From Candidatus Proelusimicrobium excrementi (GTDB lineage Bacteria > Elusimicrobiota > Elusimicrobia > Elusimicrobiales > Elusimicrobiaceae): a stretch of 64,000 bases of DNA. Position numbers and translations under genes: made by a program. Below the pieces are notes generated by a model. The model saw only the letters and a program-made list of their open reading frames with translations. It had not been told where the DNA came from and searched no databases. Below, in pieces: positions 16,731-26,531 of this stretch. How positions within the stretch are numbered: the stretch's first letter is position 1; each line of letters starts with the position of its first letter. The stretch is taken from the NCBI GenBank assembly GCA_934643455.1, contig CAKUBV010000003.1:186001-250000 (forward strand), given 5' to 3'.

Positions 16731-17284
16731 TCGGCCTTTTTCCTTTTAATAGAGTTTTCTATTATCGCCGCCAAAGCGCAAAATATTACCAGCAACGCCG
16801 GCGACACCCTGAACGCGAAATATATTATAAGGCTGAACGCGAACAAAGCCGCCGTAAACAGGTTTATTATGCCTTTTTTAAAAAACGGGAATAAAGCGTG
16901 CACTATAAGCGCGGCTACGCAAATGCGTATGGAATTAAAAAGCCTGTCGGTAACTTCCGCGCTTATATATTTTGTAAGAAACAAAGCTATAGCGGTTATT
17001 ATTATTACGCTTGGCGCAATTATGCCCAAAGTGGCGAATACAGAGCCTAAAATGCGGCGTTTTTGATATCCAAGCAGCGATGCCGTATTAACCGCTATTA
17101 CGCCGGGCGTTACCTGCGAAACGGCGAAAAAATCCATAAGGTCTTGGCGCGTCATCCACTTTTTTTTGTCTATCAATTCCTTTTCTATTACGGGGAGCAT
17201 TGCATAGCCTCCGCCGAAAGTCATCGCGCCTATTTTTGCGAAAGTTAAGAACAAATTAAGAAGGGAAATGTTTTTGTCGTACAT
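16727..17284 (-). CDS. chrA: chromate transporter family, half-size subunit (first of pair)
   Basis: The 185-residue CHR-domain membrane protein shows GAMTFGGGYAMLPVIEKEL and SQVTPGVIAVNTASLLGYQ, parallel to the GGG and TPG motifs of its partner. Short-chain CHR proteins act as antiparallel pairs, so this and the next gene probably form a heterodimer. It starts two bases after the stop of the HAD gene upstream, which makes a three-gene operon HAD-chr-chr. Confidence 0.85.
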   Translation of the reverse strand: MYDKNISLLNLFLTFAKIGAMTFGGGYAMLPVIEKELIDKKKWMTRQDLMDFFAVSQVTPGVIAVNTASLLGYQKRRILGSVFATLGIIAPSVIIITAIALFLTKYISAEVTDRLFNSIRICVAALIVHALFPFFKKGIINLFTAALFAFSLIIYFAFRVSPALLVIFCALAAIIENSIKRKKAE

Positions 17285-17286
17285 GA

Positions 17287-17976
17287 TTAAAGAATTTTAA
17301 GCAAATCGGCTATTTTATCCATTTTGATAAAACCGTTGGAAAGTTTGTCTGTGGCGATGTTCTCATGCTGCCAGGTAAGGCTGTAAGGTATCCATACGGC
17401 GCGCGCGCCAAGTTTTACCACCGGCATTATATCCGATTTTAAGGAATTACCCACCATCAAAAACTCCTGCGGCATTACGCCCAAACGCCGCATGAGCGTT
17501 TTATATCCGCGGATATTTTTTTCGCTCATGATTTCTATATGGTGCAAATATTTTGTCAGGCCGGATTTATGCAGTTTCCTTTCCTGATCAAGCAAATCGC
17601 CTTTTGTAGCTACGACAAGTTTGTATTTTGCGCTTAAGGTTTTAAATACGGGCAAAGCTCCCGGCAGCAGTTTTACCGGCTGATTAAGCATGGCCTTGCC
17701 TGTGGATATAATTTGCTCGGTAACCGCGGAGTCCATTTTGCCGCCGCTTAATTTTAAAGCCGTTTCTATCATGGAAAGCATAAAAGCCTTTATGCCGTAT
17801 CCGTATAGAGGAAGATTGTTTATTTCCGTGGAAAATAAAACCTCTTTCGCTTTGTCTTTATCCGCATAAGGCTGCATAAGACGGTAGAAATACTCTTCGG
17901 CCTCGCGGAATAAATCCTCGTTCGGCCAAAGAGTGTCGTCGGCGTCAAAAGCGACTATTTTTATATTGCGCATCAT
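17287..17976 (-). CDS. HAD-family hydrolase
   Basis: The 229-residue soluble protein carries the HAD motifs: FDADDTLW with the nucleophile Asp (motif I), VATKGD (motif II, Thr), a Lys before YKTLMRRLG (motif III) and MVGNSLKSDIMP (motif IV). A cap insertion lies between motifs I and II. It is likely a small-molecule phosphatase (phosphoglycolate phosphatase or YjjG-like), and the substrate is unknown. Two adjacent ATGs open it. A minus-strand TAGAAT (17989-17984) ends seven bases before the first ATG with no Shine-Dalgarno, suggesting leaderless expression. Confidence 0.85.
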   Translation of the reverse strand: MMRNIKIVAFDADDTLWPNEDLFREAEEYFYRLMQPYADKDKAKEVLFSTEINNLPLYGYGIKAFMLSMIETALKLSGGKMDSAVTEQIISTGKAMLNQPVKLLPGALPVFKTLSAKYKLVVATKGDLLDQERKLHKSGLTKYLHHIEIMSEKNIRGYKTLMRRLGVMPQEFLMVGNSLKSDIMPVVKLGARAVWIPYSLTWQHENIATDKLSNGFIKMDKIADLLKIL

Positions 17977-18009
17977 ATATTAAATTCTACAACTTTTTGT
18001 TATATAAAA

Positions 18010-18035
18010 AAGGCGCCGCGGCAAAGCGGCGCCTT
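18010..18035 (-). terminator. rho-independent terminator of the fur-rubrerythrin operon
   Basis: AAGGCGCCGC / GCGGCGCCTT make a 10-bp stem. On the minus strand it is followed by six T residues. Confidence 0.85.
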
Positions 18036-18052
18036 GTAAGCCGGGATAAAGT

Positions 18053-18583
18053 TTATTTTTTAACTTCAAAATAAGCTTTTTTGTATTTGCATACGGGGCA
18101 CATTTCGGGGGCTTTTTCGCCGGTGAAGGTAAAACCGCAGTTCATGCATTTCCAGGTAACTTTGCCGGTTTTTACGAATACTTCGCCTTTTTCAAGTTCG
18201 TTGAAAAGGTTTAAATAGCGTTCTTCGTGTTCTTTTTCGATTTGGGCTACTTTTTCAAAGAGGAACGCTATATCGTTAAAGCCTTCTTCCTTGGCTTCTT
18301 TGGCGAAGTTGGCGTACATGTCGGTCCACTCGTAATTTTCGCCGGCGGCGGCGTCTTTAAGGTTTTCCAAGGTTGAAGGAATTTTACCGTCGTGTAAAAT
18401 TTTAAACCAAATTTTGGCGTGTTCCCTTTCGTTTTTTGCGGTTTCCTTAAAGATAGAAGCTATATAATTGTAACCTTCTTCTTTAGCCTGCTTTGCATAA
18501 TAAGTATATTTGTTTCTGGCCTGAGATTCGCCCGCAAACGCGGTCATAAGGTTTTTTTCTGTCTTTGATCCTTTAAGTTCCAT
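18053..18583 (-). CDS. rbr: rubrerythrin
   Basis: The 176-residue non-haem iron protein reduces hydrogen peroxide in anaerobes. The ferritin-like domain (about 1-135) holds the di-iron ligands in [48 protein letters not shown]. The C-terminal rubredoxin domain has CMNCG and CPVCKYKK. It starts two bases from the end of the Fur-family gene, whose last codons contain its ribosome-binding site, so both are cotranscribed and probably derepressed together by peroxide. Confidence 0.95.
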   Translation of the reverse strand: MELKGSKTEKNLMTAFAGESQARNKYTYYAKQAKEEGYNYIASIFKETAKNEREHAKIWFKILHDGKIPSTLENLKDAAAGENYEWTDMYANFAKEAKEEGFNDIAFLFEKVAQIEKEHEERYLNLFNELEKGEVFVKTGKVTWKCMNCGFTFTGEKAPEMCPVCKYKKAYFEVKK

Positions 18584-18584
18584 T

Positions 18585-18974
18585 TTATTTCTCCTGTTTA
18601 TTTATACATTCTCTGCATACCCCGTTGAAAATAATTTCACGGCGGTTAATTTTAAAATCTGTTTTTTTAGCGCTCATGTTGAGTTGTTCCAGCAAAGTTT
18701 CGTCTATAAATACGTCCTCCACCCTGCCGCAGTTTTGGCAGATAATATGCGCGTGTTCCCGCGTGTGGTGGTCAAAATGATCGGCTTGGTTAAGCCCGCT
18801 TATCTTTTTGATTCTGCCCTGCGCTGCCATTTGGCTTAAATTTCTGTAAAGCGTACCTAAGCTTAAAGCCGGGCAGGAGGGTTTTATTAACGAATAAAGA
18901 TAATCCGCCGTCGGGTGGCACGGATTGTTTTTAAGCGTATTATAAATAAGTTCCCTTTGTTTTGAGTATCTCAT
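18585..18974 (-). CDS. Fur-family regulator, PerR-like
   Basis: The 129-residue protein has the winged-helix DNA-binding region with [16 protein letters not shown]. The metal/dimerisation region shows [19 protein letters not shown], and the structural zinc site is formed by two CxxC pairs (CQNC and CREC). Linkage to rubrerythrin argues for peroxide sensing (PerR) rather than iron (Fur), but the deciding metal-site residues cannot be settled by eye. Two TGATAA half-sites lie upstream of its start. Confidence 0.85.
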   Translation of the reverse strand: MRYSKQRELIYNTLKNNPCHPTADYLYSLIKPSCPALSLGTLYRNLSQMAAQGRIKKISGLNQADHFDHHTREHAHIICQNCGRVEDVFIDETLLEQLNMSAKKTDFKINRREIIFNGVCRECINKQEK

Positions 18975-18980
18975 AATATT

Positions 18981-19005
18981 TAATAATGATAACTGTTACT
19001 GATAA
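18981..19005 (-). promoter_or_regulatory. possible Fur/PerR operator
   Basis: Two TGATAA hexamers begin 13 bp apart (18987 and 19000), with TAATAATGATAAC on the left. Spacing and composition are like Fur-family boxes (GATAAT-type half-sites) and the site sits directly upstream of the regulator gene, as expected for autoregulation. It is not a perfect palindrome. Confidence 0.35.
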
Positions 19006-19331
19006 TTTATAAAAATAAAACTTGTTTTGCAAGCAATATTTTTAAAACGGCGCGCAGAAATACGCACCGGCTTTGGTGAGGATAGATACCATACAAATTA
19101 AAAAGCGTTTGCCCGCATTATTTAAAAGCAGATTGGAGAAATTCGTCAAAAATACAAAATTGGTCGTTATGTACGGGAATTGGAACGATTACGGGCGTTT
19201 GCCGGGGTAAGATATTTCCTTTATGTAAATCGAACCTGGGGATGCCTCCCCAGGTCCTTAACTAACCGCCCCATACTGCTATGGGTTGATAAGTAATTTT
19301 ATCATTATTTTGTCTTTTCGCAATAGCTTTT
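19006..19331. other. gene-poor intergenic stretch with a possible gene remnant and hairpins
   Basis: A 54-codon frame on the plus strand (19046-19210) reads protein-like (RLPALFKSRLEKFV, then VVMYGNWNDYGRLPG) but has no ATG start or ribosome-binding site, only a GTG at 19076. It may be a fragment of a lost gene. After it come two small hairpins (19234-19255 and 19270-19285). Nothing else is recognisable. Confidence 0.4.
19234..19255. other. strong hairpin downstream of the Omp85-like gene
   Basis: ACCTGGGGA, the loop TGCC and TCCCCAGGT form a 9-bp stem. A second stem CCCATA / TATGGG follows at 19270-19285. Neither has a T-run on the minus strand, so they are weak as a terminator for the Omp85-like gene. 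They could equally be processing sites or part of a small RNA. Confidence 0.4.
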
Positions 19332-20660
19332 TTAGAACTTCCCTCCAAATACAAAAGATATTTGGTTGGAACCGTCGCTCAGGTTCTGCGTATAGTTAAT
19401 GCCCAACGGGAAAGGAAATCTCCAAAATTTGTAAGAGAGCGTCGCCCCGGCTCCGCTTAAGGCTCTGTATTTATCGGAGTATACATAAGCCAGCTCGTAA
19501 AAGGGCTGCAGAGCCAAAAGGCCGGTATTGTTTCTCGCCAAATAATAGGCGAAGGATATTCCCGTCCCCGCGCCGCGTTCTCCGTACAGAGTACGGCTGT
19601 AACGCCCCTGTCCGCTCATCAGATCGTCCGCTCTAACCTGCTCGGCAAACGGGGCGGAAAAGGAATCTTCCCCTTTAATATAAATATTCAAAATATGTCT
19701 GTTTTTAAATTCGACTACGCTCCTTGCTTCTGCGGATATTTTGGAAATGTTAAAGTCCGCCCCGGTCCAATCGCCGCCGTTTTTGTAAGCGGCTTGCAGT
19801 GAGTAGCCTATTATCGGCGCGGGCAGATTTTTTAAGCTTTGTTCTTTATCGGTAAGTCCGTAACCGAATAAAGCCCCCATATTCGCGCCGGAGCGTATGT
19901 TTTTGCGGTAATTCAGCCCGAAGCCGACCGTGCTGTAATTGCCGGATTTCATATCTTTGGAATATCTTACATATTTATATTCCGGGGAGATAAATCCCGT
20001 AAAATATCCTTTTTGCCTTGCGTAGAGGAAGTTAAAAGAATCCGTTTTGGTGTAGATTTTATTTATCGGGTTTTTAAAATCTTCTTCGTCGTCCGTAGTG
20101 CTGAAAATGCCGTCATTGTTTATGCGGCTGCCGTTGTAAAACCTCTGCTCGAAATTCATATTTATAAAAGACGCCTGATAGATGTTTTCGCCGTCTTTGA
20201 GCATAAGGCTGGCCATGCTTCCGTCTTTGCCGCTTCCGCCGAAAAGCATTAAAGTTTCGCCGCGTTTAAATAAGTTCCCCGCCGCCAAAGAGGCTCCTGC
20301 CGCGCTCTTTTTGCCGCCGGTGGCGAATATCAAAGGGAAAATATAATAGCCGTCCTCCGCTTTTACGGAAATATCCACGGCGCCGCCTTCGGAAGGTTTT
20401 AAATCAAAGGAAAGTTTTTTTGCTATTCTTAAATCGTGCAGTTCGTTTTGGGCGTCTTCATAGCGTTCGGAATTAAAAATTTGGCCTTCTCTTAAAGGAA
20501 ATCTGTTTTTAAGTATTTCCGGCTTTATTCTGTTTGAAGAAGCCTCCACAGAACGTATTGCGCAGCCGTCGTATTTTGAAAAATCCTCCGCGGCGCAGGC
20601 GCATCGGATGAAAACGGCGCACAGCAAAACAGCCGCCGTCTTCTTAAAGTTGAAATTCAT
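19332..20660 (-). CDS. Omp85-like protein: POTRA domain plus C-terminal outer-membrane barrel
   Basis: The 442-residue protein starts at the ATG at 20660, with GGAG seven bases upstream. It has a signal peptide (to about CACA). One POTRA-like domain follows (about 28-100: IRSVEASSNRIKPEILKNRFPLREGQIFN, with the typical alpha-beta order), then about 330 residues of beta-strand-rich sequence ending GSNQISFVFGGKF with the terminal Phe of outer-membrane barrels. BamA has five POTRA domains and TamA three, so a single-POTRA form is a small member, perhaps involved in export of a specific surface protein. The gene stands alone, with a 26-bp palindrome immediately upstream. Confidence 0.75.
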   Translation of the reverse strand: MNFNFKKTAAVLLCAVFIRCACAAEDFSKYDGCAIRSVEASSNRIKPEILKNRFPLREGQIFNSERYEDAQNELHDLRIAKKLSFDLKPSEGGAVDISVKAEDGYYIFPLIFATGGKKSAAGASLAAGNLFKRGETLMLFGGSGKDGSMASLMLKDGENIYQASFINMNFEQRFYNGSRINNDGIFSTTDDEEDFKNPINKIYTKTDSFNFLYARQKGYFTGFISPEYKYVRYSKDMKSGNYSTVGFGLNYRKNIRSGANMGALFGYGLTDKEQSLKNLPAPIIGYSLQAAYKNGGDWTGADFNISKISAEARSVVEFKNRHILNIYIKGEDSFSAPFAEQVRADDLMSGQGRYSRTLYGERGAGTGISFAYYLARNNTGLLALQPFYELAYVYSDKYRALSGAGATLSYKFWRFPFPLGINYTQNLSDGSNQISFVFGGKF

Positions 20661-20674
20661 TTTATTCTCCAAAT

Positions 20675-20700
20675 ATATACTTACCTACCGGTAAGTATAT
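20675..20700. promoter_or_regulatory. 26-bp palindrome, candidate TetR-family operator
   Basis: Arms ATATACTTACC and GGTAAGTATAT (11 bp, perfect) flank TACC, fifteen bases upstream of the Omp85-like start. The core ACTTACC-TACC-GGTAAGT resembles known TetR-family operators. No TetR-type gene is in the window. As RNA it would form a hairpin next to the ribosome-binding site, so a post-transcriptional role is the alternative. Confidence 0.45.
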
Positions 20701-20746
20701 TTTACAAAAAAGCGTTTTTTCGGTCAAAGGCGGATATGGACGGATT

Positions 20747-20776
20747 AAAAAATAAAAACCCCGGCGTATACCGGGG
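20747..20776 (-). terminator. rho-independent terminator of the ferritin-like gene
   Basis: CCCCGG, the loop CGTATA and CCGGGG, followed on the minus strand by a T-rich tract (complement of 20747-20758). Confidence 0.8.
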
Positions 20777-20802
20777 AGAATAGACTTTCTTGGTTTTAGG
20801 GA

Positions 20803-21297
20803 CTAGGCATTATCCATATCCGATTGTATGTTTTGCAAATCCTGTTCATGATCGATTTCTTCCGCCAGGATTGATACGGCTATGGAATAAGTTACAGGGT
20901 CCTTGCCCTTTACATATTGGATAAGTTCGTCATAAGCTTGTATGGCGCACCTTTCCGAAGCCAAATTCTGCTTAAGCAGTTCCTGGGTTCTAGGATTCGT
21001 CGGAGCCAGATATCCGCAATTTGTAAAGCGGTACCAGTCTTTCGGTTCCAATACGGGTACGCCTTCAAGTTCTATTATCCTTTTTGTCAGCATTTCCGCG
21101 TGTTTAAGTTCATCTTCGGCGTGTTCTTTCATTTCAGCGGTGAGTTCCGCGTTAAACGCGCCTGTGCTGACTTTCGCTCCCGTCCAATATTGTACGTAAG
21201 AGAGCCATTCGTCGCAGTACAGTTTATTTAATTTCTCCAGCAGTTCGCCGGTATTAAGCCCGGCTTTTTCCACCAAGGCTATGGCTTTTATGCCCAT
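20803..21297 (-). CDS. ferritin-like / bacterioferritin-like protein
   Basis: The 164-residue four-helix protein starts at the ATG at 21297, with AAAGGGGGT upstream. Iron-ligand type residues are spaced as in ferritin-like di-iron proteins: Glu in YCDEWLSYVQYW, EHAEDELKHAEML, ASERCAIQAYDEL and EEIDHEQDL. It matches the Dps-like/bacterioferritin-related group found in anaerobes and archaea more than classical ferritin. The likely role is iron storage or peroxide detoxification, complementing the rubrerythrin 2.2 kb away. Confidence 0.85.
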   Translation of the reverse strand: MGIKAIALVEKAGLNTGELLEKLNKLYCDEWLSYVQYWTGAKVSTGAFNAELTAEMKEHAEDELKHAEMLTKRIIELEGVPVLEPKDWYRFTNCGYLAPTNPRTQELLKQNLASERCAIQAYDELIQYVKGKDPVTYSIAVSILAEEIDHEQDLQNIQSDMDNA

Positions 21298-21410
21298 AAT
21301 ATTACCCCCTTTGCGGTTTTTAGGCCGCATTAGTTAGTATAGGCTTAAAGCCGGTTTTGTAAAGCCCGGAGCAGTCTTCTTTCCCTTTGGGAGGCAAAGC
21401 CCTTAAATGG

Positions 21411-21416
21411 TATAAT
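21411..21416 (+). promoter_or_regulatory. -10 element of guaBA
   Basis: TATAAT lies 25 bases before the guaB ATG, with a separate Shine-Dalgarno (TAAGGAG) in between. Unlike many genes here, guaB has a normal short leader. Confidence 0.45.
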
Positions 21417-21423
21417 AAAATAA

Positions 21424-22902
<1,479 letters not shown>

Positions 22903-24438
22903 ATGAACAATGAACTTGTTTTGATAGCGGATTTCGGCGGGCAGTATAATCAGCTTATAGCCCGGCGCGTCAGGGAACTGCACGTTTATTGCGAGGTTGT
23001 TCCCTATTCTAAACTTCTTGAGCGCGCAAAAAACTCAAAACCCAAAGGAATAATTTTTACCGGCGGTCCTTCAAGCGTGTATGAAGCCGGCGCGCCCGCT
23101 TTGCCTGCGGAAGTGTTTTCTTTAGGCGTTCCCGTACTGGGTATTTGTTACGGGCATCAGCTTACGGCGCATGTTCTCGGCGGGAAGGTGCTCAGCCCGG
23201 ATTTTAAAGAATACGGTAAAGTTGAACTTAAAATAAAATCCGGCGGCGGGCGTCTTTTTAAAGGAATCAAGCCGGAAGAGATTTGCTGGATGAGCCACCG
23301 CGATTATGTGGAAGTTCTGCCCGCCGGCTTTGAAGTTACGGCTTTTACGCAGAAGTGCCCCGTCGCGGCAATGGAGAATGAAGTTCGCAAAATTTACGGT
23401 TTGCAATTTCACCCGGAAGTCGAACATACTCCTTTCGGCAGGAAACTTTTGGGCAATTTCCTTTTTGACGTCTGCGGCTGCAAAGGCGATTGGACTATGC
23501 AAAACCTCGCCGCGGAACTTATTAAAGATATAAAGGAAAAGGCCTCCGGCAAAAAGGTGCTTTGTGCGCTTTCCGGCGGGGTGGATTCTTCCGTAGCGGC
23601 GGTATTGGCCGGCAAAGCGATAGGGGATAATCTTATCTGCGTTTTCGTCGATCACGGCCTTATGCGCAAAAACGAAGGCGACGAAATAGAAAAAATGTTT
23701 AAGCGCGATTATCATATAAATATGGTGCGCGTAAACGCGGGCGAAAGGTTCTTGAAAGCTTTAAAAGGCGTACGGGACCCGGAAGAAAAACGTAAAATAA
23801 TCGGGCGGGAGTTTATCTCCGTATTTGACGAAGAAGCAAAAAAACTCGGCCGCATTGATTTTCTGCTTCAGGGAACCATATATCCCGACGTTATAGAATC
23901 GGGCTCGGGCGAAGCTTCGGTAATCAAAAGCCATCACAATGTGGGCGGACTGCCCAAGGATATGAACCTCGGCCTTTTGGAGCCTTTAAGGCTTTTGTTT
24001 AAGGACGAAGTCCGCGCCCTGGGCTTGGAAATCGGCCTGCCGGAAAAAATGGTTTGGCGTCAGCCTTTCCCCGGGCCGGGTTTGGCGGTGCGGTGCCTTG
24101 GCGAAGTTCGGGAAGAAAAACTTAAAATCATCCGCGAAGCCGACGCAATTTTACGGGAAGAAATCGCCGCGCGCGGCCTTGACGGGGAGATTTGGCAGTA
24201 CTTTGCGTTTTTGCCGAACATCAAAAGCGTGGGGGTTATGGGGGACGAAAGAACCTACTTCCACACCGTCGGAATAAGGGCCGTAACCTCTACCGACGCG
24301 ATGACGTGCGACTGGGCCAAAATCCCTTATGACGTTTTGGAAAAAATTTCATCCAGGATAGTCAGCGAAGTGGAAGGCGTAAACAGGGTTATATATGATA
24401 TAACCTCAAAACCGCCGGCCACGATAGAATGGGAATAA
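22903..24438 (+). CDS. guaA: GMP synthase (glutamine-hydrolysing)
   Basis: The 511-residue enzyme aminates XMP to GMP. The N-terminal class I glutamine amidotransferase has GICYGHQL with the nucleophile Cys and QFHPEVEHT with His and Glu. The ATP-pyrophosphatase domain has the P-loop [12 protein letters not shown]. The C-terminal dimerisation domain ends in the highly conserved [10 protein letters not shown]. It is translated directly after guaB, whose stop abuts its start, and both end at the terminator at 24461. Confidence 0.97.
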   Translation: MNNELVLIADFGGQYNQLIARRVRELHVYCEVVPYSKLLERAKNSKPKGIIFTGGPSSVYEAGAPALPAEVFSLGVPVLGICYGHQLTAHVLGGKVLSPDFKEYGKVELKIKSGGGRLFKGIKPEEICWMSHRDYVEVLPAGFEVTAFTQKCPVAAMENEVRKIYGLQFHPEVEHTPFGRKLLGNFLFDVCGCKGDWTMQNLAAELIKDIKEKASGKKVLCALSGGVDSSVAAVLAGKAIGDNLICVFVDHGLMRKNEGDEIEKMFKRDYHINMVRVNAGERFLKALKGVRDPEEKRKIIGREFISVFDEEAKKLGRIDFLLQGTIYPDVIESGSGEASVIKSHHNVGGLPKDMNLGLLEPLRLLFKDEVRALGLEIGLPEKMVWRQPFPGPGLAVRCLGEVREEKLKIIREADAILREEIAARGLDGEIWQYFAFLPNIKSVGVMGDERTYFHTVGIRAVTSTDAMTCDWAKIPYDVLEKISSRIVSEVEGVNRVIYDITSKPPATIEWE

Positions 24439-24460
24439 AGCCCGTTTTTACGGTTTTAAG

Positions 24461-24486
24461 CGCGCGGTTTTAAGCCGCGCGTTTTT
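24461..24486 (+). terminator. rho-independent terminator of guaBA
   Basis: CGCGCGG, the loop TTTTAAG and CCGCGCG, followed by TTTTT. Confidence 0.9.
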
Positions 24487-24591
24487 CATGCGGATTGACT
24501 GAGCGGGCGATTTTTTGTTATAGTTTTGGTGTTGAGTTCGTAAGTAAGTTTCATGACAGAATAACAGCGGCTTTTGGCGAAGGTTATTCTT

Positions 24592-25182
24592 ATGAAAACT
24601 TATTGCTTAGAAGATTTAAAACCTTTCTTTATCGGCAGAGGAACGGAACGTATGTGCTTTCGCTCTCCTTCCGATCCGCGCTGTATTGTAAAAATAAGTC
24701 CTAAAAAACACGCCAAACAAACTTTGAGGGAAATAGATTATTTCCGTTTTCTTCAAAAACAAAGTGTTCCGTTTAATCATATTCCTGAGTTTAAGGGGGA
24801 AGTCCGCGTAAAGGGATATGTCGGTTTTGAGCAAGCCGCCGTTTTAGACGGCAACGATTCGGTTTCAAAGCCGCTTTTGTCTTATTTGAATATGTACGGC
24901 AATCCCGGCCGCAGGGAAAAGGATATACTTAAAAAGCTTTTGACGGAGCTTTATCAGTATATGTACAAATACAATATCACGCCCTGCGATTTGAATTTGA
25001 ACAATATTCTGCTTAACGTTTCAAAAGATTCTTACAAATTGGTTTTGGTGGACGGAGTGGGCAGCCCTTTCCTTATTCCGATAGGCCAATATTTAAAACC
25101 GATAGGAAGAAAACGCATTGAACGCAAATGGCGTCAGTTTGCAAAACGCGATATCCTGCCTATCTTCGCCGGAAGTAATTAA
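24592..25182 (+). CDS. YrbL-like protein-kinase-fold protein
   Basis: The 196-residue protein starts at the ATG at 24592 (GAAGG upstream; an in-frame TTG at 24574 is less likely). It matches the PhoP-regulated YrbL family: FIGRGTERMCFRSPSDPRCIVKI (nucleotide loop and ATP-binding Lys), a catalytic-loop-like CDLNLNNILLN and VDGVG in the place of DFG. The usual HRD-type loop is reduced to CDLN but keeps Asp and Asn, so phosphotransfer is possible. In enterobacteria YrbL answers to PhoPQ; no such regulator is seen here. The substrate and role are unknown. Confidence 0.8.
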   Translation: MKTYCLEDLKPFFIGRGTERMCFRSPSDPRCIVKISPKKHAKQTLREIDYFRFLQKQSVPFNHIPEFKGEVRVKGYVGFEQAAVLDGNDSVSKPLLSYLNMYGNPGRREKDILKKLLTELYQYMYKYNITPCDLNLNNILLNVSKDSYKLVLVDGVGSPFLIPIGQYLKPIGRKRIERKWRQFAKRDILPIFAGSN

Positions 25183-25260
25183 CCTTTGTTTTCTTTTTTC
25201 TGCGGTTTGCCGATATGCGCCTCTCGCACGGTATGCTATAATAAAATAACGGAGGAATTT

Positions 25261-25551
25261 ATGCCTTTACATACCGATTGCAAAAATAATAACGTAAAAA
25301 CGATTCGCCTTTTAAAGACCGCGCGCGGGCAGATAGAAGGCATCATAAAAATGATTGAAGAAGAAAGAGAATGTATAGACATAAGCTCCCAAATATTGGC
25401 GACGCAGTCCATATTAAAAAAGGTGAATGTGGACATACTTTCCAATCATCTTTCCGGCTGCATTAAAGACTCCATTGAGCATGACAGCGAAACCGTCAAG
25501 ACGGAAAAGCTTGAAGAAGTCGTTACTCTCCTGAACAAAATGCTTAAATAG
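25261..25551 (+). CDS. CsoR/RcnR-family metal-sensing repressor
   Basis: The 96-residue all-helical DUF156 protein starts after GGAGG. Conserved elements are RLLKTARGQIEGIIKMIEEERECIDI and LSNHLSGC. Cys in ECID, and His and Cys four residues apart in NHLSGC, give the Cys-His-Cys set of CsoR-type sensors; a further His4/Cys7 lies near the N-terminus. The 3' end overlaps the convergent CDF exporter gene by eight bases. By analogy with DmeR-DmeF it may sense Co/Ni, though the ligand set also allows copper. A TATAAT lies upstream. Confidence 0.9.
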   Translation: MPLHTDCKNNNVKTIRLLKTARGQIEGIIKMIEEERECIDISSQILATQSILKKVNVDILSNHLSGCIKDSIEHDSETVKTEKLEEVVTLLNKMLK

Positions 25552-26404
25552 TTTTTTCCGCGTTTATAAAAACGAAATCGCCTAGTTCCCCTATAATCCG
25601 CTTGGCTTCTTCCGCGCTTTTGCCGCCGGAATATTTTAAAGCCGCCGCGTAATTGCCTTCGCCGGTATCCCAAATATGCAGATAGTCGGTTTTAAGTCCG
25701 CTTTCTTTTAATTTCTCAAGAGCGGCTGTTTTTAAGGGTTCCGCTTCGTAGTCGGTCAATATTTTGGCAGTGGATTTTATCAGCCCCAAAGCCCACACGC
25801 ATATCATAATGCCGCCCAAAAGCCCCACTATTGAGTCAAGGAAGTTAAGCCCGGCGTATTTGCCCAAAAGCAGCGCCGCTATGGCCATTACGGAAGTTAA
25901 AGCGTCAGCCAAAATATGCAGATAGGCTGATTTAAAATTATAGTCTTCGTGTTTGTGCTCGTGCGCGCCGCATTCCGCCGAATGTTTATGGCCGTGCCCG
26001 TGTTCATGCCCGCCCATTATCAATATGCAGGCGGTATTTACCGCAAGGCCTATTATCGCAACGGTTATAGCTTCGTTAAAGTTAATTTGTAAGGGGCTAA
26101 AAAACCTTTCCGCCGATTCATAAAGTATCCATAAGCCCGAAAGCCCCAAAAGTATTGCGCTGGCAAAACCGGCCAAGGGGCTGAATTTGCCGCTTCCGAA
26201 CGCAAGCTTTTCAGACGCGGCGAATTTGCGTATCATTATATAAGCAAAGAAAGTTATAGATAAAGCGAAAGCGTGCGTGCCCATATGCCAGCCGTCGGCG
26301 AGCAAAGCCATGGAATTGCTTAAATAGCCGAATCCTATTTCCGCCGCCATGGTAATGAGGGTCAGAATTATTACCAACAGAGTTTTCTTTTCTTTATTTT
26401 TCAT
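25544..26404 (-). CDS. CDF-family cation exporter, DmeF-like
   Basis: The 286-residue protein has six transmembrane helices and a His-rich cytoplasmic loop between helices 4 and 5 (GGHEHGHGHKHS, then HEHKHED). The metal-site residues are in LLADGWHMGTHAFAL (DxxxD/H type) and HILADALTSV. This layout is that of DmeF-type CDF proteins, which export Co2+ and Ni2+ by proton antiport; zinc is the alternative. A perfect CsoR/RcnR-like operator lies 52 bp upstream, and a CsoR-type gene is convergent, making a complete metal-response unit. Confidence 0.9.
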   Translation of the reverse strand: MKNKEKKTLLVIILTLITMAAEIGFGYLSNSMALLADGWHMGTHAFALSITFFAYIMIRKFAASEKLAFGSGKFSPLAGFASAILLGLSGLWILYESAERFFSPLQINFNEAITVAIIGLAVNTACILIMGGHEHGHGHKHSAECGAHEHKHEDYNFKSAYLHILADALTSVMAIAALLLGKYAGLNFLDSIVGLLGGIMICVWALGLIKSTAKILTDYEAEPLKTAALEKLKESGLKTDYLHIWDTGEGNYAAALKYSGGKSAEEAKRIIGELGDFVFINAEKTI

Positions 26405-26455
26405 AAAATCCTCTTGTTTGAAGCCCGTTTTTTATTTTACTTTCGGGCTTTCTAA

Positions 26456-26472
26456 ATACCCCCCGGGGGTAT
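26456..26472. promoter_or_regulatory. CsoR/RcnR-type operator
   Basis: ATACCCCC-C-GGGGGTAT is a perfect 8-1-8 palindrome, the G/C-tract flanked by ATA/TAT that is typical of RcnR, FrmR and CsoR operators. It lies between the divergent CDF exporter gene and the GNAT gene. A TATAAT follows at 26481-26486 on the plus strand. Confidence 0.7.
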
Positions 26473-26520
26473 AGTATAAGTATAATCTTTAAATAAAGCT
26501 TTGTCAAATATTTTATTTGG

Positions 26521-26526
26521 TACAAT
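26521..26526 (+). promoter_or_regulatory. -10 element of the GNAT gene
   Basis: An extended -10 (TGG-TACAAT) ends five bases before the ATG at 26532. No Shine-Dalgarno is present. A second candidate -10 (TATAAT, 26481-26486) lies further upstream, next to the metal operator. Confidence 0.4.
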
Positions 26527-26531
26527 TTAAT

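Noticed and set aside
19232..19260. tRNA or tmRNA 3' end suggested by GGTTCGATT on the minus strand
   Set aside because: No matching acceptor stem, anticodon arm or CCA can be formed around it; it is part of a simple 9-bp hairpin.
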